A DNA stretch of 64,000 nt from Podospora bellae-mahoneyi (lineage: Eukaryota > Ascomycota > Sordariomycetes > Sordariales > Podosporaceae), in the NCBI RefSeq assembly GCF_035222275.1, contig NC_085881.1, positions 496,001 to 560,000 on the forward strand. The letters run 5' to 3'. The first letter of the stretch is position 1. Each line of letters starts with the position of its first letter. Both the position numbers and the translations under genes were made by a program. Positions 34,622 to 46,478 of this stretch are shown here, piece by piece. Under the pieces are notes generated by a model. That model ran no database searches. It saw only the letters and a list, made by a program, of their open reading frames with translations, and had not been told where the DNA came from.

Positions 34622-37476
34622 GAGGGACGGGCCTAGGAGGAGCGGACCGCACGAAGATCGAGGGTACAGCGGCGCTCTCGCAAGACTCAGTAACGATGTC
34701 AAATACGCAACCTTGGAAACAGGCCAAGCACTTTATTCCTTTCGTATGGCGGTATCGGTTATCAAAAATATGGGTAGACTACTGGTCTTGGAGACGACTT
34801 GGGGTAAGGTTGGGATGGTAACGACGGACGGGATTCAAAAGTTGTGGTGTTCAGACATGATGGTAGTTGCAAGTGTTTTTTTGGCCTCTCTGGACACTTT
34901 TCCCAGTGGCATGATTATGCGGGAGGGGCCGCAGAGAAAGTGATGATACCAAATGTTTATCCTTTTATTTATTCTGTCTCTCTTTTGTTCATTTTGCATG
35001 GCATTGCGCGCGCGGTTGTGGGTTGATGTTGCGCAGACTACTTACTACATTTTTTTTGGTTGGGTTGGGGAAGGGTTTGTGATGAATGAAATGGCGATTA
35101 GTTGATAAGGTGGGCGCGTGTGTGTGTGTGTGGATGGACGATGGATAGGGAAGATGAGAGAGCTTAGAAAAAGAGAGTGCATGGAGAGAAGAAAAAGTCA
35201 GAGATACAATAACCTGTCTTGGGGTCACTAAAACCAACGAGTTCCGTTCCTTGATATTATCAGTGCTGAGATGGGGAGAAAATGGGGGTTTGAAGAGAGG
35301 TTACATTACATTATGATACATATGGCATGGCGTGGATGGATGGCAAGGCGTTGTTAGGCTAGGCTAGGGTGGGTTATCGAAGTACAATATACATTATCGA
35401 TGGGGATTCGTGATTCGTTGCTTTGTGCGTGGTTGTGGGTAGTGTGGTGTAGACATACTTGCCCTTTTTATTTCAAGCATACGCAGTCTCGTCGTACAAT
35501 GTTGGACAACAACATTTTGGGGTACAGTCTATGTCTTTTGCGAGGCAACACGCACGACGTCAAAGATGTCAACTGTTGGATTCCATCCTACTATTAATCA
35601 CCCGACCCACTGTCTTACAACGTTACAGAAAACACACTTGATCACGATGATGATGCTTCGACCACTTTACTTCTCCCCCTCGATCCCCATACCCACCCAG
35701 CCTGTTAGAAACGTATCACCTTTTGAGGGCAACAAAATCACCCAGGGCGCAAAAGGCTTAATCAAGTAAGAAAGTAACGGCTGATCCGCAGGATTTTGAA
35801 TCTGAAGAAGAGAAAGTCGCTTGCCCCTTGCTGCTTGCAACAGACATAACCTCCTTGGGTTTATGGGCATTGGTGGTAGAGAAACCAAAAGTATGGATAG
35901 ATATAAATAAGGTTATCTGTGACATGGAAGAGAAAAAAAAAAAAAGCAAAGTTCACCGGCCAACCCGCAGGGTGACCAGTTACGAAAGCCGTTTCGGGGT
36001 CAAACGGCTTTGCTTCGGAGGGCACTCGAACTGGGGGTATCCGAATCCCCATGGGGGGGATATGAGTGGGCGCCAGCCAGCCAGCCCACTTGACCATTTG
36101 GCCAGTCGGACAGTGGGCTGCTGTTGGAAGGTAGGTGTGGGAGGTGGTATATGTACTATGGGAAGGAGCGGGTGGGAAGAGCTAATGAGAAGATGCAATG
36201 GGAAAGAGCAAGCCGGAGTTAAGAATCGGGCAGGTGTGGGAACGATGAGAGAGAAAGGGACGGCGGAATCACGAAAACCAGGTCAACTTGCAAGATAAGC
36301 TCGCCCGTGCTAGTCGGAATGGAGGACCGGAATCCAGCGCCAGTTCCGGCTGGGGTCGGTGGACTGGACGACCCAGAAGAGCGGCAGAATGGGCAACGTA
36401 ACACGCGATGTGGCGGTTAGGAGACTTAAGAGGCTGCCTTGCTGTCATCCATTTGGTCAGTTCAGTTGATGAAATGTTGTCACTCCCCTATCTTGGACCA
36501 CATTATTGTCCTTTGCTATGCCCAACATTTGGGCTGGCACTTCTTCGTCTCATTGTGTGTTCTTGGAACCAGACATCCCCCTTGAGGTTGATAATGAGTT
36601 GGTTGATGACACCGTCAAAGTGAAACCCAACAGCAGTGGAACTGAGAAGAATGCGAACCAAAACCATGTGTTGCCCTTGATCATGCGCTATTGTTGAGGC
36701 AGCCCACAATATTTAGGAAGCTGATCTTGACCAAAATCCCGAGTCCCCTTTCATTGACTCCTCATCATTGTTGCTCTCGTCCTGACTCGGCCTTCCTTTT
36801 TGTTATTCATATGGGATCTCTTAGACAGGCTATGAACATCCGGTAAGGAAGTGGATGCGGCGGCTGTTGAGCCAGGGACGGCCAAAGCCGATAAGAAAGC
36901 ACAGCAGCTGAATAGAGGTTTTTGTCATGGCCATCAATTTTGCGCCTTAGCCATGCCACAGAAGAAATACAGCATGTATACCTTCAGCTCTTTTTGAGCG
37001 GGTTGCGTAGGATGTCATGGCCAATGCAGAGAGTGCCTGTCTCATGACTGAAGTATGGAATTGGGAAGGCCGCTTGGTCATGAGAGCGTTGTTGCGAATT
37101 TGGAGCCGCTCTTCCACATGAGTGCTTCAGCTGATTGGGAGGGCCATGTAAAAGTATGTCTAGCAAGGTGAGATCGTCTTTGGAAGAAAGTAAAAAGGTA
37201 CATAACGGTATATCTATGAAGAGGGTCGTGAGTAATCAACAAATCACCGAATCGTGAAAACATGGTACCGCGAACACCAGCGGAGGCGTCCACACCCCAA
37301 GTTGTTCAAATAACAATATATACAGTACAGTACAACCAGCAGAAAACTCCCAACCATGCGCCAGAAACACCACCCCATGCCATGCCCACCCAGATATGGT
37401 ACCTCCAGCAACAAAAGCTCCCAACCCAGCCCATCCTATCCATGTCCCATCCAACTTCAAACTCCCGAAAAAATCT
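34622..37476. other. Intergenic, no gene supported
   Basis: 2.9 kb between convergent genes. It contains a GT microsatellite (35118-35132) and a 13-base A tract near 35932-35944. No frame is protein-like. Confidence 0.6.
35118..35132. repeat. GT dinucleotide microsatellite
   Basis: About seven GT units in the 3' flank of the kinase gene. Confidence 0.85.
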
Positions 37477-39776
37477 CTACCAATTCTTAAATAGTGAAGG
37501 CCCATACGGCACGTTGAAATCGCAATGATACAAATCCACACTCCGCTGCACCGCCAACAGACACGCCTCATCCCACTCGTACCCCGTCCTGAGCGAGTCC
37601 TGAAAGATCTTCTTCACCCTTGGGTGCAAGATCAGCTTCCCGATGAAGGGCATCACCCCTTCACCAGGCCAGTCGGGATACACCGACACCGAGTTCAGCG
37701 CCGGGAACTTGTCAAGCCAGTCCAAAAACGGCTGCCCGTTGAACCTTTGGCCGTACTGGAAGGCGAAGCCGGCGTAGTTGAAGAAGTAAAGCCCAAGGTG
37801 CTCTATCTTCTCCGACTCCATCCAAACAAACGCCTCCGCCGGCACAACGATGCTCTCGAGCCCCACGACTGGGCACCAGAGGTGGCGCTGGCGAACCGCC
37901 CACCTCTGCTCGACCGGGAGCTCGAGCACCCGCAAGCTTCCTTCGCGCGCGGCCGGCACCGCAAGCAAGCGCCCCAGAAGTCCCACATCGATCGCACAGC
38001 GCGACCGGAACAGCTCCAAGTTCGGCAACTTTGGGAGCTTGCCTTCGTCAAACTCCAAACCCATCTCCTGGGAGTGGAGAGGGTGTCTCGCCTCAGCCCC
38101 GTCCATGACGGTGAATAGGTAATTGTGGGCAATTACCGGGTTCATCGTCATGATCTCAATCTTTTCCATGCTCTCCGTTATGGGGGGAAAGATGCGAGGC
38201 AGGAGAATGGTCCCCTGGGTGTGGGCTTCGATGCCCATTGCCGGACCGAACGAAGCGTGCTTGAGCTGTCGCCAGCCCTGGGGAGTGGGTTGACCGGGCG
38301 TCCACTCGAGCTGGAAGCCGTTCAAGCAGAACGCTTCCAGATTCGGCGTGGACGCCACGATCTCTGGCATTCGGAGCACGTGCTCCTCGGTGCTGGTGCC
38401 GGCCATGTCGATGTCAACCCATAAGCTCCGGAGCTTTGGCATCCTCACGGCCTCGATCGCCCGCTCAGGCTTGCTGCCAGTTTGGACGAGGTCTAGAACC
38501 TCAAGCGTGTCCTTTGACAAATCAAGAAGTTGGACCAACAATGAGACTGGGGCCTGGTAGCCGTCTAGTGAAAGTTGGGCCAATCCAAGCTTTTGACTAG
38601 GACTGGGAGCTGGGTCCAACTCCTGGATGGTGTCGCAGCGGTGCGGGGCCGCAGTTTTGATGATGAGGCATTGAAGGTTGGGAAGGCCGAAGAGAAGCAT
38701 GTAAAGACGCTTGGCAGAGAGCCCAAAGCCTGATACTTCGTCTATGGTCAAGCTCTTCACTCCCTGGTGCCCCCTCAACCATGTGGCTAAAACACGGTTG
38801 CCAGGATTGCGCGGCTGGGCAAGACGAACTTCTTCCCAGAGCAACGTATCGTGCTTAATGATACGGTTCCATTTTTTGCTGACTCTGAGGGAGCGGATGA
38901 CGTCGGAGGTGTCCAGGTGAGAGAAGATCTGACGGAGGAGTTCGAGTGGCAGTTTGGCTGCAGGGTCGCGAAGAGAGTCTTGGAGCTTCAGGCTGTGAGC
39001 CATGCGCATGAGAATCTGGTCGTATTCGTCATGGGCGTCATTGCGGTACTTTTCGGAGGTATTGTTCAGGCCGGCCTGAACAAGTTTCTTCATGAAAATA
39101 TATAGGCGGGCGGTGGTGAGCCCAGCATCCTTCTCGAGGGTTGCGAGTGTTCTCGCAACCTTTGGATTGACTCTCTTGGCTTTCTTTCCCTCTTTTTCGA
39201 GCTTAAGGATGAGCCGGATGGTCTTTGCGACGCGGCAATAGCCCTTTGACAGTTGTTAGTGGTTTTTCCTGCAACTGGTCGACAAAAGAGACTTACAGCA
39301 GCAGAGATTGGGCGAAGGCGAATTATTCCGAGACCGGTCGTGATGGCAGAAACATAATGACCCTCAGTCTCCAAGGATTCGGTGAGGAGATCTATTGCCT
39401 CAAGATGTTTGGGCGATGAACAAGAAGGCCAAGCAAAACCGCAAGAACAAGGACTACTCGCAACATTGTAGATTGCGTCGAGATCCTTACTCCGGACGCC
39501 ATTGACAAATTGCTTCAGGTGGCAAGACTTGTCTTTGCCATGCCGGACTTGCTTTGTGTTGCCCTTGTTGCAGCTACAAAAATCAATGGCCTGTTGATTG
39601 TTAGAAGGGAGTCTTGAATGAGATACCGATCTTGTGCGAAGTGAACCTACCGCGAGGATATCACCGATGGCTTCCTTGATCTCTTTCTTGGAGATAGAGG
39701 CACGCGCCCTGTTCAAGAGGTTTTCGATAGTCTGTTCGGACTGAATCGTGCCGGAGGAACCAGAAGTCTCGGTCAT
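37477..39776 (-). CDS. F-box protein with Cys-rich N-terminal half
   Basis: Three exons, 39776-39651, 39590-39297 and 39243-37477, giving 728 aa. The first intron (60 nt) is in frame and stop-free; the second is 53 nt (GTAAGT...CTAAC...CAAAG). Splicing rebuilds a continuous helical stretch (GYCRVAKTIRLILKLEKEGK, then LATLEKDAGLTTARLYIF) that no single frame shows. The N-terminal 140 residues carry two Cys clusters (CSCNKG and CSCGFAWPSC), followed by TPR-like helices. The F-box is at about 237-280 (KLPLELLRQIFSHLDTSDVI..LRVSKKWNRII) and would bind Skp1 in an SCF ubiquitin ligase. The remaining 450 residues have irregular Leu-rich repeats, the probable substrate-binding part. The architecture is a lineage-specific F-box type seen widely in Pezizomycotina; the substrate is unknown. 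The ATG at 39776 is the first in frame; upstream the frame opens only with TTG. Confidence 0.88.
39591..39650 (-). other. 60-nt in-frame intron of the F-box gene
   Basis: Donor GTAGGT, branch-like TTCTAAC and acceptor CAACAG. It is stop-free and a multiple of three, so it is invisible to a frame scan. The 20 encoded residues are Ser/Arg/Asn-rich and break the transition from ..GDILA to AIDFCSC. Confidence 0.75.
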
Positions 39777-40400
39777 CGTGAAGACGGACGTCTGTGGAGC
39801 TGTGACGTTGGGAAAGAAAGCAGATTCCGAGAGAGAAAGCAAATTCCGAGAGAAAAAATCAGGCAATGTGTATATGGCCGGTCGAAATGTGGCAGCTGAC
39901 CTCGACTTCAGACGAAGGATTTGGTGAGAAGGAGCGATAAGACCAAAGAAAAGATTCTTCGCAAGATTTCAAGAAGGCTAGCGGCTGATAAACCCTATCT
40001 CACAAGAGCACGCCTCTTTCAAAATTGGGCCGCCGTTATTCGAATTGCTGAAGCCTTCCTTAAAGGTTTGGAGGTGAAGAAGATAAACAAAACTGTCTTT
40101 TGTGCCCTGATATCCGTGGTGAGAGGAGGTGACGAAGTCGGAGTTGTGACAGCGAGTTGAGTCTTCTCAGCCCTTGACCAATGACAATATCAGTTGTTGT
40201 TTACTTGGTGAGCCAAGGGTCGTCCAGAATTGTGCAAACAGGTTGTCGTTCTTTTCTTCAGGGGCTCAACGCCTAGGCTAACACGTCATATTGTGGCTTT
40301 CGTCCGATGTTCAACAAGCAGAGTTTTCATTCACAACAATAAAAACAAGGAATCGTTATCGTGGCCACAGGTCGTTCTTTCCTTTGGCAGCGACTTACAC

Positions 40401-40528
40401 TGATAGATACCACTTTACGCGCTTGAGACGCGTCTCCAATAGCCGATAGTCGATAGCCGATAAGGCTATATCGGGTCTTGTAGGTAGTACCCCGATAGAT
40501 CGATATCATGCCCGATACTCTCATATCG
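40401..40528. promoter_or_regulatory. Cluster of HGATAR/CGATA motifs
   Basis: TGATAG at 40401, CGATAG at 40444, CGATAG at 40451, CGATAA at 40458 and CGATAG at 40493 all match HGATAR on one strand. CGATA recurs at 40501 and 40513, and TATCG at 40469 and 40524. Fungal GATA-type zinc-finger regulators bind HGATAR. The cluster lies about 625-755 bp upstream of the F-box gene start and is the nearest regulatory candidate for it. Confidence 0.4.
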
Positions 40529-42446
40529 GCCGAGCTCCCTCAACCCTTGCCCACAGACCGTGGAAGCTCATCCTCCTCCTATCATCAACCCTGCTGTTGA
40601 TCCCTAACTCTACTTTGACGTCACTCTCAGCCCTACCCCTATCTATCTTCATCTCCATCTCCGACCCGGCTCCGAAAATCACTGCCGAGCAAATCCCGGA
40701 GCCGTAAGCCGGTTACACACCTCCGTGCCGCCTCCGCCGTGTAACCCTCAACCCACATGGCCATCTCCACTCTTCTTTAACTTCAACATTCCCAAACGGC
40801 CGGTGACCTCCGAGTTCAAAACGGCTTCGCCACAGTATCACAGCTCTCAGCACCGGCACCCAGACTTGCTTCCCCACTCATTCAGAATACGAGACTCAAT
40901 GAATATATCCAACGGCGTGAAAATACTACTCTACCTTACCCATCGTCTTGTCAACAGTCCAGAAGGGGATAGTCCGCAACTTACACTTGCGTAGCGTACC
41001 TCGTCACCACGATTGGGGGCGTGTTGGTGATAGAAGCCCCCTTCCAACAAATCCAACTCTAACCATCCAACCACAGCACCAAGCCGGAGATGCCTTCGCG
41101 GCATTCCCCCCTCCCCCCTCCTCGCTTGTAACAGTTCGGAAAGAAAGGATTCATGACCATCTCTGGTGTAACCATTCCACGTGTCTCCTCCCCCGTGCCG
41201 CCCAACTATCTCACGCCAATCTTAACGCCACGAAAGCCACATCTCTCTTACCCCTCTCATCCTCAATACCACATTATCACAGTCTCACCGAACACATCCG
41301 TTCTTTACCTTCTAGAATAGTTCCAGAAACCTGCATCTCACCGGCACAACAAGAAACTGCAACGGTATTCTCAGCTTACACAAAACCCCCATCCATCCGG
41401 TTCCCACGGATCTGGAAAACAGCTTAATTCGGGCAATTCTTTACTGCGTGTTTCATCTCACCACCCGCATATCTTGAAACAAACCACACAGCCCGCCCTT
41501 CCATGCACCCTTCCACGCGGCTTCTCTTGCATATGTCTAGACTTTCGATTTACCCCCCGCCACACTACCCAACCCAGTCATACATACTCACATTTTTTGA
41601 CTACTGTAGAAAAATGGCACACACACACATTAGCAACAACAGCAGCAACAATGACGTTAAACTTTCTTGTTGGTTTTGACAGCGCATTAGTCTGCAGTAG
41701 CGCGTATGGTTGGGTACGTACACTGTTCCACGGTAGGAGTTGAAGCACCCTTAAGCGCCAGCCTCACCGTCACACGTATCGATCTTGAAGGATCAGAAAC
41801 AACCTGAAGCTCCACGCGGCAACTCTAGACCTCTAGAATAACGGCAGTTAGATGCACCAAAAAATCTAGCAACGGCGCGCCGGCACCTACTTGCCCGAAT
41901 CTCGTCGCCATACCAGGTAGGTAGACAGGATCCCAATCCTCTTTCCATCTATCTGTTGGCTGCACCACACGGCAATTGAAATCCTCCCCCATCAACCTCA
42001 AACCCCCATCTGGAACAAGAGTGTGGAATTTGACGAAAGCACGGCACGGCCGCCACCGGTTCTCCAGAAGAAGGATCGTATCCTCTCTCTGTGGCTTGAC
42101 GCCCGCCCGTCCAGCACAAGGGGGTGACGAAATCACATTAACTTCCGAGTGTCGCCTCTCACTCATCAGAGCAGCAGCAGTTGCAAGTTCGTTTCATGAA
42201 CAAACTTCTCGTTTCATCCCCCTCTTCCCACAGTGGGGTCGAGAGAGACAAATCTGAGGTTGAACAAACTTCCATGGCGTTCATCCCAAACAGGTGATTT
42301 CATCTTCCCTAGATACTGTCATCACCGTCGTGATTCACATGCTGTATGTAATCATCCCACATCACCAATTCGACAAATCTCTCCCTACCTGCACATGACA
42401 ATACTTCATCTCGGCTCCCCTTGACAAATCCGAGGTGTCACTATCT

Positions 42447-42466
42447 CCCCCCCCCCCTTTTTTTTT
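42447..42466. repeat. C11-T9 homopolymer tracts
   Basis: Eleven C followed directly by nine T in non-coding sequence. Confidence 0.9.
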
Positions 42467-44629
42467 CCTGACCTCGAAACTTCAGAGTAGTATTCTAAAG
42501 CCTCCTCCCTCCTACTCAGCCTAGCCACCAAAAAACCCAGGCCCATCCGGTCCGGTCAACGGGTCGGGCAGGTCTCGTTACCCGAAAGCGAGAGGAGAGC
42601 AGCAACCCGGCCGGGATTGCCATCATTTCCGATACTCATAGTCAAAAGCAAACGATTGTGTCGTAGTGGATCAAGTCATATCGGCGAACAGCGAAAACTG
42701 CATGTGTGACTGAAAATGTGACTCTGCATAGCCTCTGTACTCAAACTCGGCAGCACTTGTCCAATTTCAAATAAACTTTTTTGTAATCGTAATCTGTCAT
42801 CATTGCATGCCTTGCCAGCCTGTAGAATTAACGTACTGGGCCTTTCTGTGCTTGGCTTATTCCTTCGGTCAAGTGTCCAGTATTAGCCAACCTGAGTCCA
42901 AACTAGAACAAGACTCCCTGTACCGGACTTCATCAACCCCGCCATACCGAGCAAACATCATATGCAAAAAGCCATAGCATTGCAGAGAATACGAAGGAAA
43001 AGAGAAATCGCAATACGGAAACGCGGCTGCTTCCTCCACGCTTTGTGAGAGGAAGATCATGTGCTGTTTAGCGCAAGTTGTCATCTTTTTTGTAGAGTAG
43101 GGTAACACAACCGCAATGAGTGGTGTGTGCGTGTAAGTGTGTGAGTGGAACTCGCTCCGTTTTGAAGATGCAAATGTACTGGTACAGGAAGAGGGGAGGG
43201 GGACCACACCCATCAAGTTGTTGTGTTCCCAAATCAATCCAAAAAAGAAAATCACCATTCTGGGGAGAAAAAAAAGGGCAGGGTTAGGATAAAAAAAGCT
43301 GATTTGCCCGAGTAAACCCATGCGAGGGGAAAGAAATCAAGAGGAACACCACTGCGGCCGCGGCTGCGGCTGCGGCGGGTATTCGATGGGTCGCTCAGAA
43401 GGGGAAAACAGAGGGGGGAAGCTTCATAACGCTGTGTGCGGATAGGCTCGCTCGTTTCTCCATTTTCATCCCATCTTTTTGCTGTATGGGATATGCACGT
43501 CGCAGCTCTCGGGTCGTCTCGGCTGTGGGATTGCGGCGCTGAGGGGTGGTCTCTCGAGAGAGGAAAAGCAGTGGCAGCCTGGGCTTGACGCAAGACGCAA
43601 GGTACGGTGCACTGCAGCGCAACCCACCGCCCATCCAGCCGGTAAAAATATTACTAAAAGGCTCCCAGCTAGCAGAAGCTTCTATGCATGACCCGGTTTT
43701 CTCACCCTTCGGCACTTTTGGTACGTCGGGGGGTACTATATGATATTTCTGTCAGAAAGCTGTCAGACTGCCACCCATCCAATCCGCCCCAAAACGGTTG
43801 CGGTTGAGTAGATTATGCGGGAGGAGTGTGGGTGGTGTGGGGTTGCCCAGCAAATACTCCTCGGTAAATAGCATAGAAAGGCTTGGAAACAGCCATCATG
43901 CTTTGTGTGATGATGATCATAAGTCCTATGATCTTCGAAGAGGTGGTGTGGTAAAGGGTGGTGGGCAGCTGAGAAGGGGTGGGGGGTAGGTTCACGAGGG
44001 CCGCCAGAAATGGTCGATTAGCGCATGCACACTCGGTCGATCAAAACCAGCCCGTCGGGCCACAATTCAAGGGCTGGAGCGCATTGACGATGTCATGGCA
44101 GGACTGGACAGGGGAAAAACGCCCGCGGGAGAGGCGAGAGATTCACCGTTGCTCGGTGGGCAACCCCGGGGCCGATACTCGGGTCGGATGGGCTAACAGC
44201 TCCTCCAAGCCTCCTTCTCGTTAATGCTGGTCCGACCCTTGACCTTGATCATAACGGAGACAGCAAGAATCGAAACGGTGGTGATGTTGGGAGCTCTCGG
44301 TGTTGATGATTGACAACCTGCTTACAAACTATGCGAAATAAGCGCCGTCAGATATCTTTTTTGCAAAAAAGCATCATCTGTTGAGATGCAAAATCGAGCC
44401 AAGCGTGAGAGAGAAAGCTTGGTGCCCCTCCGGTTTGGTATTTTTGGACCCCACCACTTGCCTAAAGCGGGAGTTTCCTCGTCCTGAGCCAACGAAAGGG
44501 CGCCGCGGGGGGCACCCCTCTATTTTTATCGTACCAGGCACCCGGGACGCCTGATTGGCCGCCGACGCTTCGCTTGCACCCTTTTGAGCTTAAAGTGCTG
44601 ACGGGCACAGATGGAGCAGGGCTTTGTCA

Positions 44630-44638
44630 CCCCCCCCC
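44630..44638. repeat. C9 homopolymer tract
   Basis: Nine consecutive C in non-coding sequence of the gene-poor stretch. Confidence 0.85.
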
Positions 44639-46220
44639 GCCATGAATAACTCTTCAACGTTTTTCTCTTCGGCTCTTCGAGCATAGAAGAGGGTGTGCAC
44701 AGCATTTTCTATTGTCTCATTGTCCTTGAATCTTCAAGCTCTTATTGAACAGTCTGCTAATAAAAACAGAAAAAGGAAAAAGGCCAATCGGCTGCTGCAG
44801 GAAACGGTGCCAACATGGGTGGAGACGAGATCTACCAAAACGTCCGATTGGGGAGGGGGAGGGGTGACAACACATGTCTTGGCTTGCAAACTCATTATTA
44901 GCAGCAAGCTACAGACACTACCGCCCAACTATTGAATCGTCATGTGATGCTTGCTTTTGCTGCCAGTGTGTTGAAGTGAATTCCGCCTTGGGGAGCATGA
45001 TGGTCGTGCCTCTATGTAAAAGCCGATACAACGATCCCCGCCATGATGAGCCGTAGCTGGGACCGCCTCATCTTAGATCGAATCGGGTGATATGCCTTCG
45101 AATCTGACGGAACAGCTAGCGTCGGAAACCTCAATCCTATCCTGACATCACGGCACTTTGGTTCACTGTACGTAGGCAGTTATTGATATTTCCTAATGCT
45201 ATTCAACAGCTATCGTCCAGGATCTGCAACCCCTGGAATCCCGCCAGAGGTGCTAAGCCGGCCTGGCAAGAATAATCTATCTGACTGCGCGAGTAGTAAT
45301 GAAAGGCTTCCAGAGTCCCGCAAAATCCCTCCCGTTGTAACATTTTCCTCCGGTACCATCTTGTCCGCTGCTCCTGAGCAGGAATTAACTAAGAGATAAC
45401 AAGAGAGTATTGTCATATGCATCAAACATGAAAACATGACTTGGAAGGGAAACAAAACAGCCGACTTGAATGTAAGAAAACAAGATAAAAACACACAAAT
45501 AAAAATACAGAAACATTAGCCAACGCTTTCCGAAATGTGATCAAACCATAAAAACCAAAAGAAGAAGAAAACCCAAGCCAAAATGTTCCGGTTGCCCGGA
45601 AGCCCTCTGCCCAAACGCCTGGTATCGTGACCCATATCCATAACATGACATCTTCAATAGAATGAAGAAAATCGAAAAGAAAATGCTGGTGTCTAAATGA
45701 TGAGGGGTGTTGTACAATCGTGTGTTGTTTCGAGTGTCGTAGTACAGTAGAAAAATGCAGACGCTATGCTTCTAGATTGCCGAAACCCAAGTTGCCGTAA
45801 AAGCCAAATAACTCCTGAGCCAAAATTGAGGCTCTATTGCTCTGCTGAGCCTATAGCGTTCAAGTCATGGTAAAATGTCTTGGGGAGCCCAGTGTGAGGT
45901 GCGGTGTCCCTTGGTGTTTTCCTTCGTCTTCGATAACAGAACTGCCTGTCCGTTGGTGGTGCATTCGTCCGTAGGGGAAATTGAGCGACATGGGCGAGAT
46001 GTTGAGTCTTGTTTGCCGCTTAGAGAAAAGCAGGCGGGGCTGATGTTGACATCAATCGATCGTGGCCCACGAAGAGATAGGAAAGCCGAGAAAATGGTTG
46101 GGTTGGTGCCGGAGCCCGTTCTCGGAATGAGTAGAGATAAGAGACCCAATCTTCATACTCAAAAGGTACCAGTGGTGGTGAATGCGAGGAACGACAGCCT
46201 ATTGTCGAAGACACAACTTT

Positions 46221-46478
46221 TCATCGGTACCGGCTGCCGTGTGAGCTTTTGTGTGATCTCTGGCCATGGGAGTGGTAGCCCGAGTCGGAATACTGGGAGT
46301 ATCTGTAGTCGTCATATCCGCTGGAGTGTGCTGTGTGATCTGCGCAGGCGTACCCAACCAATATCGTCCTCTGCTGGATCGTGTGGCCTACACGACCATA
46401 TGCCGCACAACGATCGATGGCGTGCTGGTAGTACAAGCAGCGGCAAGATGAGTACAGCTCGATCAACTGATAGCACAT
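46221..46478 (-). CDS. Small conserved Cys/His protein, function unknown
   Basis: 85 aa from ATG 46478. The frame continues upstream into low-complexity sequence, so the Met of MCYQLIELYSSCRCLYYQ is the likely start. Cys and His are regularly placed: C2, C12, C14, H19, C24, H32, C45 and H48, with AYGR.GH and LVGYACADH motifs. This suggests a small zinc-binding fold, by inference. Residues 50-85 are Tyr/Ser/His/Arg-rich and probably disordered. I recall short ascomycete proteins with the same MCY...CRC.YY.H..D.C..YGR.GH pattern, all uncharacterised. It stands alone in the 14.5-kb gene-poor stretch. There is no signal peptide. Confidence 0.7.
   Translation of the reverse strand: MCYQLIELYSSCRCLYYQHAIDRCAAYGRVGHTIQQRTILVGYACADHTAHSSGYDDYRYSQYSDSGYHSHGQRSHKSSHGSRYR

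Larger units (their letters stand above)
39777..46220. other. Long gene-poor intergenic region
   Basis: 6.4 kb without a defensible gene. Notable contents are a GATA-motif cluster (40401-40528), a C11T9 tract (42447-42466), a GC-rich GGCTGC/GGCGGC patch near 43350-43378 and a C9 tract (44630-44638). From about 45.4 to 46.2 kb the sequence is A-rich and probably holds the 3' UTR of the small gene at 46221. Frames such as those at 40.9-41.4 and 42.9-43.3 kb are low-complexity and lack family resemblance. Confidence 0.55.
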
